Below are positions 1-7,611 of a stretch of DNA of 29,207 bases, in pieces (the stretch's first letter is position 1; each line of letters starts with the position of its first letter). Under the pieces are notes generated by a model. It made no database searches. It was not told the origin of the DNA and saw only the letters and a program-made list of their open reading frames with translations. A program made the position numbers and the translations under genes. Source of the DNA: DASWHD01 sp036393335 (GTDB taxonomy: Bacteria > CG2-30-53-67 > CG2-30-70-394); assembly GCA_036393335.1 (NCBI GenBank), contig DASWHD010000156.1, positions 1 through 29,207 of the forward strand, written 5' to 3'.

Positions 1-566
1 TCGCCTCGTGGTACGGCCAGCCGTTTCACGGCCGCCTCACCGCCAATGGCGAGCGCTACGACATGTACCAGCTCTCCTGCGCCCACAAGACCCTCCCCCT
101 CGGCACCGTCATCCGGGTGCAGAACCGGGCCAACGGTCACCGCCTCGACCTGCGGGTCAACGACCGCGGACCGTACGTGCGGGGCCGCATTATCGACTGT
201 TCGAAGGCGGCCGCGTGGCAGCTCGGCTTTCTGGAGGACGGGCTCGCGCCGGTCCGCATCCAGGTCGTGCGCCGCGGCACCGGCCGTCCTCTCTATTACG
301 CCGAGCCGGCGACCCGCGAAGGGTCGCCCGATCATTATGTCTACACCCTGCAACTCGGCGCGTTCACCGACCCGTCCCGCGCCACTTTCCTGGCGAGCCG
401 ACTCCGCGGCGAGGGTGTGGTGCCGCGCATCGAAGCTGCCGCAGTCAACGGCCGTCAGTTCCACCGGGTGCGAGTCGGCCGCTACCCCTCGAAGGCGAGC
501 GCCGCCGACGCCGCGGCGGCGCTCTACGCCCGTGGCCACGACGTCTACATCGCCCTCATGGAGTGA
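1..566 (+). CDS. rlpA: RlpA-like septal ring lytic transglycosylase, 3' part
   Basis: The gene is cut by the window edge; the reading frame begins at base 3 and ends with TGA at 564-566. The first residues (ASWYG, then FHGRLTANGERYD) are the start of the double-psi beta-barrel domain of RlpA, followed by the family motifs LPLGT and VNDRGPY. The Asp of VNDRGPY lies in the catalytic region that in RlpA cleaves peptidoglycan strands lacking stem peptides. The last ~75 residues (from YVYTLQLGAF) form a SPOR domain, which binds denuded septal glycan. The missing 5' end should hold the signal peptide and lipobox. The ATG at 63 is internal to the barrel domain and is not the start. Family assignment is firm; enzyme activity is inferred from the family. 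Confidence 0.93.
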   Translation, partial: ASWYGQPFHGRLTANGERYDMYQLSCAHKTLPLGTVIRVQNRANGHRLDLRVNDRGPYVRGRIIDCSKAAAWQLGFLEDGLAPVRIQVVRRGTGRPLYYAEPATREGSPDHYVYTLQLGAFTDPSRATFLASRLRGEGVVPRIEAAAVNGRQFHRVRVGRYPSKASAADAAAALYARGHDVYIALME

Positions 567-622
567 CTGATGGTCCCGGACGTGGGACGATGAAGCTCTG
601 CTCTTTCCGTCGAGGAGATCCC

Positions 623-841
623 ATGGCAGATCAAGAGCTGCGCCTTACCGTCACCGGCATGACCTGTCCGCATTGCGAGGCGCGGGTGGAGAAGGCCCTG
701 CTCGCCCATGGTGGCGTGCGCCATGCCAAGGCCAACCACCAGCGCAACGCCTGCGCCGTCACCTTCGATCCCGCGGCCGTCACACCGGCGGAGCTGGCGC
801 GGCTGGTGACGGAGACGGGGTATGTCGCCTCACCCCCGTGA
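623..841 (+). CDS. Heavy-metal-associated (HMA) domain protein, CopZ-like copper chaperone
   Basis: A 72-residue protein that is a single HMA domain. The metal-binding loop GMTCPHCEARV has its two cysteines at residues 15 and 18, as in CopZ/Atx1 proteins that carry Cu(I) in the cytoplasm and hand it to P-type ATPases. The start at 623 is set by GAGGAG about 6 bases upstream; a longer open frame exists upstream in the same frame but overlaps rlpA and has no HMA similarity. A copper role is an inference from the family (some members carry Hg or Zn) and from the copper-loaded oxidases and CcoI-like ATPase elsewhere in the window. It is not in an obvious operon with them. Confidence 0.85.
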   Translation: MADQELRLTVTGMTCPHCEARVEKALLAHGGVRHAKANHQRNACAVTFDPAAVTPAELARLVTETGYVASPP

Positions 842-909
842 TTGTCACGCCGTGACTGGCGGCCGCGTAAGCGCCCCGGCCGGCGCCGCCTGACCTCCGG
901 GTATCCTCC

Positions 910-1929
910 ATGGCCCGCCCCATCTCCAACCCGCCAAACCCGTGGCTCTCGACCCACGTGGAGTGGCTCGGCGAGCCGCCGGCGGTGGCGCTCCAAGTCT
1001 TCGAGGAAGAGGCGCGGTCGCTGCTCACCGCCAACGACAGCCCGGACATTCCGTTCCGCTGGAGCGCCAACCCCTACCGTGGGTGCTATCACGGCTGTGC
1101 CTACTGCTATGCCCGTCCCAGCCACCAATATCTCGACTGGGGCGCCGGCACCGACTTCGAGCGCAAGCTGGTGGTGAAGGTCAACGCCCCGCAGCTCCTG
1201 GAACGCGAGCTGCTGCGTCGCACCTGGACCGGTGAGGTGATCCACTTCTCCGGTAACACCGACTGCTATCAGCCGCTGGAGGCGAGCTACGCCCTGACGC
1301 GCCGTTGCCTCGAGGTTTGCCTCGCCCACCGTAACCCGGCAACGGTAGTCACCAAGGGTCGCTTGATTTGCCGCGATGTGGAGTTGCTGGCAGAGCTCGC
1401 GCAGGTGGCTGGCGCCACGGTGAACATCAGCGTTCCCTTCGCAAATGAGGCGATCAGCCATGCCCTGGAGCCGTACGCCCCGGCCCCGGCCCAGCGCCTG
1501 GCAACCATCGCGCGCCTCGCCGCCGCCGGGATCCCCACGGGGGTGATGGTGGCGCCGATCATCCCGGGGCTCAACGACCGGGAGATCCCGGCCATCCTCA
1601 CGGCGGCACGCGACGCGGGTGCAACGAGCGCCGCCATGACCCTGCTGCGCCTCCCCGCCGAGGTGCTCCCGGTGTTCCGCGAGCGTCTCGAAGCGACCCT
1701 ACCGGAGAAGGCGGTCAAGGTATGGAACGGGTTGCGCGAGCTGCGCGACGGCCGCCTCAACGACCCGCGCTTCGGTGCACGCATGCGGGGCACGGGCCCG
1801 CGCTGGCAGGCCATCACCGACCTCTTCGCCCTCCACTGCCGGCGTCTGGGCCTGTGGTCGCCAAGCCTCCCGGCCGCACGTGGTCCCGCCCAGACGGACC
1901 TCTTTTCGCTCCTCGAACCGTCGCGTTAA
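910..1929 (+). CDS. PA0069-family radical SAM protein
   Basis: A 339-residue protein. The motif CYHGCAYCYA gives the CX3CX2C iron-sulfur site (Cys59, Cys63, Cys66) that binds the 4Fe-4S cluster and S-adenosylmethionine. The preceding SANPYRGC and the later FSGNTDCYQPLE and VVTKG segments are typical of the PA0069/Rv2578c group, which is distantly related to spore photoproduct lyase. The substrate of this group is not known to me, so I assign no reaction. The ATG at 910 sits just before the conserved N-terminal block. The gene ends 20 bases from the 3' end of the convergent Nudix gene. Confidence 0.85.
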   Translation: MARPISNPPNPWLSTHVEWLGEPPAVALQVFEEEARSLLTANDSPDIPFRWSANPYRGCYHGCAYCYARPSHQYLDWGAGTDFERKLVVKVNAPQLLERELLRRTWTGEVIHFSGNTDCYQPLEASYALTRRCLEVCLAHRNPATVVTKGRLICRDVELLAELAQVAGATVNISVPFANEAISHALEPYAPAPAQRLATIARLAAAGIPTGVMVAPIIPGLNDREIPAILTAARDAGATSAAMTLLRLPAEVLPVFRERLEATLPEKAVKVWNGLRELRDGRLNDPRFGARMRGTGPRWQAITDLFALHCRRLGLWSPSLPAARGPAQTDLFSLLEPSR

Positions 1930-1949
1930 CCGCGCCGCGACGCCAGGCT

Positions 1950-2375
1950 TCACGGGCCGAGGCGCCACCGCTCCCGCCGCCACGCACGGTAGTCGGCGAG
2001 GATCTGGTCATGGTCGAAGGCCAGGGGCGATGGCAGGGCGTCCGGTGCGAACAACCCGAGGTTGGCCGCGTCATCCTGCGCGCGCGGCTCCCCCCGGCCG
2101 CGGGCGATGAACACCGTGGTGATGGTGTGCCGGCGGGGGTCGCGGCGGGGGTCGGAGTAGCTCTTGAGCTGGCCGAGCAGCTCCACCTCCAGGCTCGTCT
2201 CCTCCCACGCCTCACGCTTCGCCGCGGCTTCCAGAGTCTCCCCGTAGTCGACGAAGCCGCCGGGGATCGCCCAGCCGGGCGGCGGGAAGCGGCGCTCGAT
2301 GAGGACGATGCGCCCATCGTCCATTTCGATGATGATGTCCACCGTCGGGCGTGGGTGACGGTCCGGGAGTGGCAT
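1950..2375 (-). CDS. Nudix hydrolase
   Basis: A 141-residue single-domain protein. The Nudix box runs from Gly40: GGFVDYGE, then REAWEE, matching GX5EX7REUXEEXGU except that the final Gly is Ser (residue 61). The glutamates that bind Mg2+ (REAWEE) are all present. Such enzymes hydrolyse nucleoside diphosphates linked to another moiety; the substrate cannot be read from the sequence. The ATG at 2373-2375 is chosen because the open frame further upstream runs into the promoter and 5' end of rnpB on the other strand. Nudix and rnpB are divergent, with starts about 120 bp apart. Confidence 0.88.
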   Translation of the reverse strand: MPLPDRHPRPTVDIIIEMDDGRIVLIERRFPPPGWAIPGGFVDYGETLEAAAKREAWEETSLEVELLGQLKSYSDPRRDPRRHTITTVFIARGRGEPRAQDDAANLGLFAPDALPSPLAFDHDQILADYRAWRRERWRLGP

Positions 2376-2484
2376 GGCCACAGCGTGCCGCAACGCCACA
2401 CGCGAGGAAAGCCGGCTGCGGGCAGGGCGAAGCCCGCCCCGAAGCGGGGTGACGATCACTGGGGAGAGATCGGCGGCGGCGTGG

Positions 2485-2490
2485 TACAAT
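2485..2490 (+). promoter_or_regulatory. Likely -10 element of the rnpB promoter
   Basis: TACAAT lies 8-9 bases before the 5' end of the RNase P RNA, the right place for a sigma-70 -10 box. No convincing -35 match is present 16-18 bases upstream (the sequence there is G-rich). Confidence 0.55.
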
Positions 2491-2498
2491 GCGGCTGG

Positions 2499-2884
2499 GT
2501 CGAAGTCGGCGGGGTGGTCGCCGGTTCCGTCATTCGTGATGGGACGGGAGGAAAGTCCGGACTGCACAGGGCAGGATGCCTGCTAACGGCAGGCGGGGGT
2601 GACCCCAGGGAAAGTGCCACAGAAAGGAGACCGGCCCCCCGTTCGGGGGACCAAGGGTGAAAGGGTGCGGTAAGAGCGCACCAGTGTCGGGGGTAACTCC
2701 GGCAGCTCGGTAAACCCCATCCGCAGCAAGACCAAATAGGACGGCGTCAAGGGTGGCCCGCCCAGACCGTCGGGTTGGTCGCTGGAGCCTGTGGGTGACC
2801 GCAGGCCTAGAGGAATGACCACCGTTCGCCCAATGGGGGTAACCCCGGGCGTCCACAGAATCCGGCTTACAGGCCGGCTTCGAC
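2499..2884 (+). ncRNA. rnpB: RNase P RNA (type A)
   Basis: The catalytic RNA of RNase P, which removes 5' leaders from tRNA precursors. Conserved blocks appear in order: GAGGAAAGTCCGG near 2548 (CR-I), ACAGAAAG near 2620, GGTGAAAGGGTGCGGTAAGA near 2656, the GGTAA/ACCCCA segment with CAAGACCAAATAGG near 2729, and AGAGGAATGACC near 2810 (CR-V). The outer ends pair as helix P1: GTCGAAG at 2499-2505 with CTTCGAC at 2878-2884, extended by the next five bases. These ends set the boundaries. At ~386 nt it is close to the usual 350-400 nt. Precursor ends may extend a little further; no clear intrinsic terminator follows. Confidence 0.95.
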
Positions 2885-2969
2885 CCCCGATTCACGAGTC
2901 ACCTCGCCCGGCGATCGGCGATCGTCGTGGACCGCGCTTGTCAAGCTGAGGAGTGCGCGGTGACCGTGG

Positions 2970-3695
2970 TCACAGGATCCGGCTATCGAGGTTGAAGACC
3001 TGACCGCTCACGTGGCGAGTCGACGCCAGGTGGGCGATGGTGGCGGCGACCTCCTCCAGGGTGGAGAACCGGCCGAGGACGTTGTCTTGCCGCGCCGCGG
3101 CCACCGCGGCCTCCGGAATCCCGGCGGTCATGGGCGTGGGGAGAAAGCCTGGGATCACGGCGTTGACCCGCACCCCCGAGGGGCCCAGCTCGTGCGCCGC
3201 CGCCTTGGCCAAGCCGATCACCCCGGCCTTGGCCGCGGCATAGTTTGCCTGGCCGACGCGGCCACGCACCCCGGCAATCGACGAGAGGAGGAGGAGGTGG
3301 CCGTCACGCCGGGCAACCATTCTCCGGCCGGCCTCGCGTATCACGAGCCACGCGCTCTTCAGATTGCTGTCGACCACCCCGTCCCACGCGGCTTCGTCCA
3401 GGCGCGACAGGCGGCGGTCGTCGATGGTACCGGCCGCATGAACCACCACGGCCAGGGGTCGATCCAGCCGATCGATCGCCGCAAACAGGGACGTGGTGCT
3501 CGCCTCGTGACTCAGGTCCGCCCCGATGGCCCAAGCGGCGCCGCCGGCGGTCTCCACCGCCGCGACCAGCGCCATCGCCGCATCACGTTGCCGGTGGTAG
3601 TGAACGACCACCCCATAATCGAGGGCCGCCAGACTGCGAGCGACCGCCCCACCAATGCCGCCCGACCCGCCGGTTACGAGCGCAATCAACGGCAA
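2970..3695 (-). CDS. SDR-family oxidoreductase, FabG-like 3-oxoacyl-ACP reductase
   Basis: A 241-residue short-chain dehydrogenase. The nucleotide-binding loop is TGGSGGIG (residues 8-15), the catalytic residues are Ser139, Tyr152 and Lys156 (NYAAAK), and Asn111 completes the tetrad. Length and the end motif VSGQVFNLD fit the FabG branch, whose members reduce 3-oxoacyl-ACP or acetoacetyl-CoA with NADPH. It stands alone rather than in a fab cluster, so it may be a paralogue with another substrate. No ATG or GTG is available: an in-frame TGA lies two codons before the TTG at 3693-3695, so TTG there, or the TTG two codons later, must start the protein. No strong ribosome binding site is visible. 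Confidence 0.85.
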   Translation of the reverse strand: MPLIALVTGGSGGIGGAVARSLAALDYGVVVHYHRQRDAAMALVAAVETAGGAAWAIGADLSHEASTTSLFAAIDRLDRPLAVVVHAAGTIDDRRLSRLDEAAWDGVVDSNLKSAWLVIREAGRRMVARRDGHLLLLSSIAGVRGRVGQANYAAAKAGVIGLAKAAAHELGPSGVRVNAVIPGFLPTPMTAGIPEAAVAAARQDNVLGRFSTLEEVAATIAHLASTRHVSGQVFNLDSRIL

Positions 3696-3702
3696 CCGTC
3701 AT

Positions 3703-3760
3703 GCGCGGCGCAACAAGCCGCGCGCAATGGAGGATGCTGGCTCCCCATCGGGGGCGAGCC
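3703..3760 (-). terminator. Two GC-rich hairpins between the cbb3-like operon and the SDR gene
   Basis: Downstream of the last cbb3-operon gene are two inverted repeats: 3739-3746 with 3751-3760 (ggctcccc / ggggcgagcc, one bulge) and 3703-3709 with 3717-3723 (gcgcggc / gccgcgc, 7 bp stem). Neither has a T-run on the minus strand, so they are weak candidates for termination or 3' end protection. Confidence 0.3.
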
Positions 3761-3766
3761 TCCCCG

Positions 3767-4042
3767 CTAGTCGTTGACCATGAAGCCCCAGCCGCCCTTC
3801 TCGTCCACGTACTCGCCGCCGGCATCCCGATCGTGCCACTCCTGGTTCTCGATGTCGCGGCCCTGCCACAGATTGGTCTGCATCCGCTGCGGGTCCGCGT
3901 TCCAGTCCGCCAGATCGCGGAAGAAGAACGTCCCAAGATAGCTGAAGGTCATGACCATGTAGGAGGCGTAGAGCAGCACCATCCACCAGGGGACGCTGTT
4001 GCCCACGTAGGTCAAGTTGTCTTTCTTATGTTCCTCTCGCAT
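3767..4042 (-). CDS. Small membrane protein of the cbb3-like operon, resembles the CcoP N-terminal anchor
   Basis: A 91-residue protein with one clear membrane span (WWMVLLYASYMVMTFSYLGTFFF). The lead-in to the span, NSVPWWM, resembles the NPLPRWW entry of the CcoP membrane anchor. No haem-binding CXXCH follows; instead there is a short hydrophilic tail rich in Asp, Glu and Trp. I infer that it is a stand-alone anchor subunit, with the dihaem cytochrome encoded separately at the head of the operon. ATG at 4040-4042 is chosen because GGGAGAGA lies just before it; the in-frame TTG at 4064-4066 has no such site. It is the last gene of the operon. The resemblance to CcoP is short and by eye. Confidence 0.7.
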   Translation of the reverse strand: MREEHKKDNLTYVGNSVPWWMVLLYASYMVMTFSYLGTFFFRDLADWNADPQRMQTNLWQGRDIENQEWHDRDAGGEYVDEKGGWGFMVND

Positions 4043-4062
4043 CGCTCTCTCCCAGGCGAAGA

Positions 4063-4380
4063 TCAATCGCGGTAAATCAACGTGCCGGTTCGTTCACGCT
4101 CGGCGTCGTACTCGGCCTCTCTCTCCAGGAGCCGGAACTTCGGCGCCTCGACGTCCTTGTAGTGGCCTTGGAGGTAAGACCAGACGAAGAGACACAGGTA
4201 ACCGATGCCGACGACGAAGTAGGTAGTGACGGGCACCAGGGCGAAGCCTTCCACCTCGTCGTTGAGCATCGTGCGGATGAACTGGGTGAGCTTATAGGTG
4301 AAGCCCAGGCCCGCAAAGACGACGACCAGGAACGCGAACCAACTGATGAACGGGTTGCGCTCGCGCACGGTGGGCTCCAT
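4063..4380 (-). CDS. Small two-span membrane protein of the cbb3-like operon, function unknown
   Basis: A 105-residue protein with two hydrophobic spans (about residues 12-32 and 50-70) and a charged C-terminal tail of ~35 residues. It has no haem or metal motif I recognise. Its start overlaps the stop of the ccoO-like gene (the ATG at 4378-4380 touches the TGA) and GGAGG lies 6-7 bases upstream, so the two are translationally coupled. The in-frame GTG one codon earlier is possible but less well placed. The position is where many cbb3 operons carry ccoQ, but it is about twice as long as typical CcoQ and has an extra span, so I do not call it CcoQ. Confidence 0.75.
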   Translation of the reverse strand: MEPTVRERNPFISWFAFLVVVFAGLGFTYKLTQFIRTMLNDEVEGFALVPVTTYFVVGIGYLCLFVWSYLQGHYKDVEAPKFRLLEREAEYDAERERTGTLIYRD

Positions 4381-5033
4381 CACGCACCTCCATTGGCAGC
4401 GTCGAGGTTATACAGCGTGGCCGGATAGCTCGTCACCCAGCTTCCGAGCCATTGCACGTAAGTGATGATGGCGATCCCCCGCTCGTTGAGGGTCGCCGTG
4501 TCCGGATCGCCGGGATGGTCGAAGAACCATGGATAGCGGGGCATCACCGAGGTGGGCACTACATCCTGGGGATTCCAGAAGTGCGCCACGTGCCAATCGT
4601 TCGTGTGCACGCCGTGCTCCCGGATCAGGTCTGGCCCCACGCGACGCGTCCCGAATAGGTGTGGGAACTGGAGGTCGTTCTGATACTCGCCGGCGGTGGA
4701 GACGGGGCCAAAGCGGATCGCCTCGTTGGACACTGGCCGGATGAACTGCGAATGGCAGTGCCAGCACGCCTCGGCGACGTAGGTGTCGCGGCCGAGGCGC
4801 AGGGCCTTCTTGTACGAGGCCGGGGTGACACCTGCGGGGTAATGCTTCTTGAACGACTCGGGAAACATCTCCGCGAGTTGAGCAAACTCCGGACTGACCT
4901 TCTCGCTGATCACGTCCAGGCTGGTGTGCCGGATGTCCCGTAGATGAGCGATCGGCAGCCATGCCATGACCCAGACGGACAACGCGAAGAAGACCACACC
5001 CGCGAGGAGGAAGATCGTTGAGAACCGTTCCAT
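4380..5033 (-). CDS. ccoO: cbb3-type cytochrome c oxidase subunit II (CcoO-like monohaem cytochrome c)
   Basis: A 217-residue membrane-anchored cytochrome. An N-terminal span (residues 7-27) is followed by a periplasmic domain with one c-type haem site, CWHCH (Cys90, Cys93, His94), in the CcoO context EACWHCHSQFIRP. The probable axial Met is in SVMPRYPW near residue 165. The block RVGPDLIREHGVHTNDWHVAHFWNPQDVVPTSVMP is strongly CcoO-like. In cbb3 oxidases this subunit receives electrons from CcoP and passes them to the haems in CcoN. GGGGGAGA precedes the ATG. It lies 13 bases after the ccoN-like stop. Confidence 0.92.
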   Translation of the reverse strand: MERFSTIFLLAGVVFFALSVWVMAWLPIAHLRDIRHTSLDVISEKVSPEFAQLAEMFPESFKKHYPAGVTPASYKKALRLGRDTYVAEACWHCHSQFIRPVSNEAIRFGPVSTAGEYQNDLQFPHLFGTRRVGPDLIREHGVHTNDWHVAHFWNPQDVVPTSVMPRYPWFFDHPGDPDTATLNERGIAIITYVQWLGSWVTSYPATLYNLDAANGGA

Positions 5034-5046
5034 TGCTGTCTCCCCC

Positions 5047-6474
5047 TTAGGCGGGCTGGGTCGCGGGGCGATAGGCCGGCTGCGCGCCGCGTGCGGTCAT
5101 CCACATGTTGAAGGCGAACAAGAACTGTGCGATGACGATCGCCGTGCCCGCGACGGCGCGCACCGCCCAATACGGTGCCGAGGCGAGCAGGGATTCTTCC
5201 CAGAGGGCGAGGGACTGCCAGACGAACCCCTGAATCAGTCCGGCGATGGTCAAATCCCAGAACATCACGAACAGGCCGATGGCGCTCAGCCAAAAATGCC
5301 AGTGGTTGAGGCGCTCGCTGTACCAGGCATTGCCGGTCAGCTTCGGCCAGAGATGGAGCATGATCCCCAGGGCCCAGAAGCCGAACGTGCCGAACATCAC
5401 CAAATGGGAATGGCCGACTACCCAGTCGGTGAAGTGGATGATCTTCTGCACCGTGAGGGTCGTGTGCACTGCGCACTGCAGGCAGGTAGTGAAGTAGAAG
5501 ATCATGCCGGTGTAGAACCAGCGAATCGGCAGGTTGTCCCGCAGGTACTGGCCCGACCCGATCAAGGTCGCGAAGAAGTTCACCACCACCGTGGTCACCA
5601 CCACCTCCACTGCGATGGTGGAAATCACCGCGCCGTACTGGGCATACATCGGGATCGGCGACCAGAGAAAATGGTGCACGCCGTTCAGCGGGTAGAAGAA
5701 GGCCAGTGCCCAAAAGCCGATCAGGGAGAGGCCGTGGGACCAGACTGGCTTGTCGATGATCAAGGGCACGAAGTAATACATGAGTCCCCAGCCCACCGGG
5801 GTGACGAACAGACCCACCAGATCGTGGATATAGAGACCGGTGATCGCGGCGCCTGCGGAACCCGGCACGAAGTACTCGGGGAAGAAATTCCCCATGACGT
5901 AGGTGAGAGCGGTCCAGATGAAGGCCGCGGACAAGTACCAGAGGGTGACGTACATGGACTTTTCGCGCGCCTTCAGGATCGGCGTGTACATGTGTATGGA
6001 CACCAGCAGAAAGGCCACCACCACCAACAAATCGACCGGCGCCCAGTTCATGTCCGCCAAGTTGAAGCTATGCGGGCGGAAACCGGTCGGCGTCTCGCCC
6101 CACTCGGTAGCCTGGGCATGGCCGGTGAGAAGTCCCACCAGGGTGAGCAAGAGAATCATCTGCCAGACCCAGAACAGGAGCCACGCCAGGCGCCCGAACA
6201 GGAGCGGCCGGCCGGTGAGGCGGGGGATCGCCCACGACATCGCCCCGAGAAAGACGTTCACCAGGAAGCCGTAGGCCACCATATTGGTATGCACCATCCG
6301 CACCCGCCCCGGTGATAGCCACTCCACGTTCGGGAAGGGGTAGTGCTGCATGAACTGCAGGGAGAACAAGAACCCCCCCGTCAGTGAGACCAAAAAGAAC
6401 ACCATGCCCGCGGCGAAGAAGGCCTTGACGATGCCTTCGTCTACCAATGGGCGCTCTAGGGTCTGGGCTGCCAT
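5047..6474 (-). CDS. ccoN: cbb3-like haem-copper oxidase subunit I (CcoN-like)
   Basis: A 475-residue polytopic protein. Haem and copper ligands can be read by aligning to CcoN: His62 in RMVHTNMVAYGF (low-spin haem), His217 in YIHDLVG plus His267-His268 in GVHHFLW (three CuB ligands), and His355 and His357 in DWVVGHSH (haem ligands). Tyr327 sits where the cross-linked active-site Tyr of C-family oxidases lies. All three CuB histidines are kept, which argues for O2 rather than NO reduction. The Glu of the canonical STFEGP motif is Gln333 here. ATG at 6472-6474 is preceded by GGAGGAG; the longer open frame lacks such a site. It lies 58 bp downstream of the dihaem cytochrome gene. It is a divergent member of the family. 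Confidence 0.88.
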   Translation of the reverse strand: MAAQTLERPLVDEGIVKAFFAAGMVFFLVSLTGGFLFSLQFMQHYPFPNVEWLSPGRVRMVHTNMVAYGFLVNVFLGAMSWAIPRLTGRPLLFGRLAWLLFWVWQMILLLTLVGLLTGHAQATEWGETPTGFRPHSFNLADMNWAPVDLLVVVAFLLVSIHMYTPILKAREKSMYVTLWYLSAAFIWTALTYVMGNFFPEYFVPGSAGAAITGLYIHDLVGLFVTPVGWGLMYYFVPLIIDKPVWSHGLSLIGFWALAFFYPLNGVHHFLWSPIPMYAQYGAVISTIAVEVVVTTVVVNFFATLIGSGQYLRDNLPIRWFYTGMIFYFTTCLQCAVHTTLTVQKIIHFTDWVVGHSHLVMFGTFGFWALGIMLHLWPKLTGNAWYSERLNHWHFWLSAIGLFVMFWDLTIAGLIQGFVWQSLALWEESLLASAPYWAVRAVAGTAIVIAQFLFAFNMWMTARGAQPAYRPATQPA

Positions 6475-6532
6475 GTCTCCTCCTCCAAAACCTCTCGAAT
6501 ACCGGACGTGGTGGTGCACGACCCGCTACTTA

Positions 6533-7303
6533 CTAGCCGCGCAGCGAGATGATGTACGACACCAGGTGCCAGCGATCGTCGTCGATGGGTAGGGAATCAA
6601 AATAGCTGGGCATCGGCGTGCCATCGAGACCTGTAGAGAAGGTGCGGTAGATGTCCTTCAGACCGGGACCGCCCTTCAGGACGCCGCTGGTGAAGTCGAA
6701 CGGCACGATTCGGCGACCTTCGTCGTCCTTCAGGTCGGCCGAGGAAGGCCCGTCTCCACGGCCGCTCTCGCCGTGGCAGTTCGCACACTTCATCAAGCCG
6801 TAGAGCTCCTTGCCGCGGGCGATCGACTCCGACGTGCCGACGAACTCCGGAGGCTCCGGTATGTGGATCGGGTTGTCGTATTCGTAGGGATCCTTCCAGC
6901 GACCGGAGAAGGTCTTCAAGTACTGAATGACGGCCACCTTGTCCGTCTCCGGCATCAGAAACCAGGCCGGCATCGAGCTGCGAAAAACGCCCCGGGTGAT
7001 GGTGCGGTGTATATCCTCATCCGTCGGCAACGCGCCGCTGGGCGTCGTGCGGAACTTGAAGGCGGCACGCTGAAAATCTCGCGGTTTGGGATCCAGCCAA
7101 CGGGCCGCCGGACCGTTGCCGGCGCCGTCGATGCCGTGGCAGCCCGCACAGTAGAGCTCGTAGACCACCTTCCCACGTTGAACAAGCGCCCGTTGGTCGA
7201 GGGCAGCCGCCAGTTTGGACGGGTCGTCCTCCTGGGCCGTGGCGGCGATGCCTGACATGAGCACGGCGAGCGCACCAATACACAGCAGTCGGTCGATGGC
7301 CAT
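6533..7303 (-). CDS. Secreted dihaem cytochrome c, first gene of the cbb3-like operon
   Basis: A 256-residue protein with an N-terminal signal peptide or anchor (residues 1-23, ending SGIAATA) and two class I cytochrome c domains. Haem sites are CAGCH (Cys52-His56) and CANCH (Cys173-His177); likely axial Met residues lie in RSSMPAW and GTPMPSYF. Two fused cytochrome c domains are also what forms the periplasmic part of CcoP, and no other ccoP is present, so I infer that this protein delivers electrons to the CcoO/CcoN pair. It could also be an independent cytochrome c4-like carrier. The ATG at 7301-7303 follows a run of GAGGAGGAGG. No FNR-type box was seen upstream. Confidence 0.88.
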   Translation of the reverse strand: MAIDRLLCIGALAVLMSGIAATAQEDDPSKLAAALDQRALVQRGKVVYELYCAGCHGIDGAGNGPAARWLDPKPRDFQRAAFKFRTTPSGALPTDEDIHRTITRGVFRSSMPAWFLMPETDKVAVIQYLKTFSGRWKDPYEYDNPIHIPEPPEFVGTSESIARGKELYGLMKCANCHGESGRGDGPSSADLKDDEGRRIVPFDFTSGVLKGGPGLKDIYRTFSTGLDGTPMPSYFDSLPIDDDRWHLVSYIISLRG

Positions 7304-7429
7304 ACCACTCCTCCTCCTCCTCGCGCATAAGGCGGCGCGCTGACTCACCCAAGGGTTGCGTCGCGATCCGCCGCGCCACGGGACACGCTGCTCCGGTTAC
7401 CGATTTCCGTGTCTGTTCATCACACGACC

Positions 7430-7611
7430 TAACCCGCATTTCTCACCAGGGATCGTGGCGAGACCGTGCAAACGCGCGTAGATCCTGGCTGGCCCGCAAG
7501 TCCGAGCCTGCAGGCAACCTTGCAGGTTGTCGAGGACTCGGACGAGGACCCGGCCAGGAGATGCGGGCGGTTGCGCGGGCGCAGCAGATTCATGGTGAGA
7601 AATGCGGGCTA
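7430..7611. repeat. 182-bp foldback (MITE-like) element with 19-bp terminal inverted repeats
   Basis: The left end TAACCCGCATTTCTCACCA (7430-7448) and the reverse complement of the right end (7593-7611) match at 18 of 19 positions. Inside, further inverted pairs continue toward the centre: GTCCGAG 7500-7506 with CTCGGAC 7537-7543, a CTGGC/GGCCAGG pair outside that, and CAACCT/AGGTTG at the tip. The element can therefore fold over most of its length. It has no coding capacity, and no transposase is in the window. It sits in the divergent spacer between the two oxidase loci. A related, more diverged copy is at 17311-17467. Confidence 0.75.

Noticed and set aside
2376..2567. Upstream extension of the Nudix frame
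   Set aside because: It would run through the rnpB promoter and 5' end; the conserved domain starts soon after the ATG at 2375.
1722..2660. 312-residue plus-strand frame spanning the radical SAM gene end, the Nudix gene and rnpB
   Set aside because: It crosses three well-supported features and contains no known domain.
4966..6315. 449-residue plus-strand open frame
   Set aside because: It is antisense to the ccoN- and ccoO-like genes, is rich in His, Gln, Arg and Glu as expected from a GC-rich reverse frame, and has no recognisable motif.
5047..6474. Nitric oxide reductase instead of oxidase
   Set aside because: All three CuB histidines and the C-family Tyr are in place, whereas NO reductases usually replace one or more of these residues.
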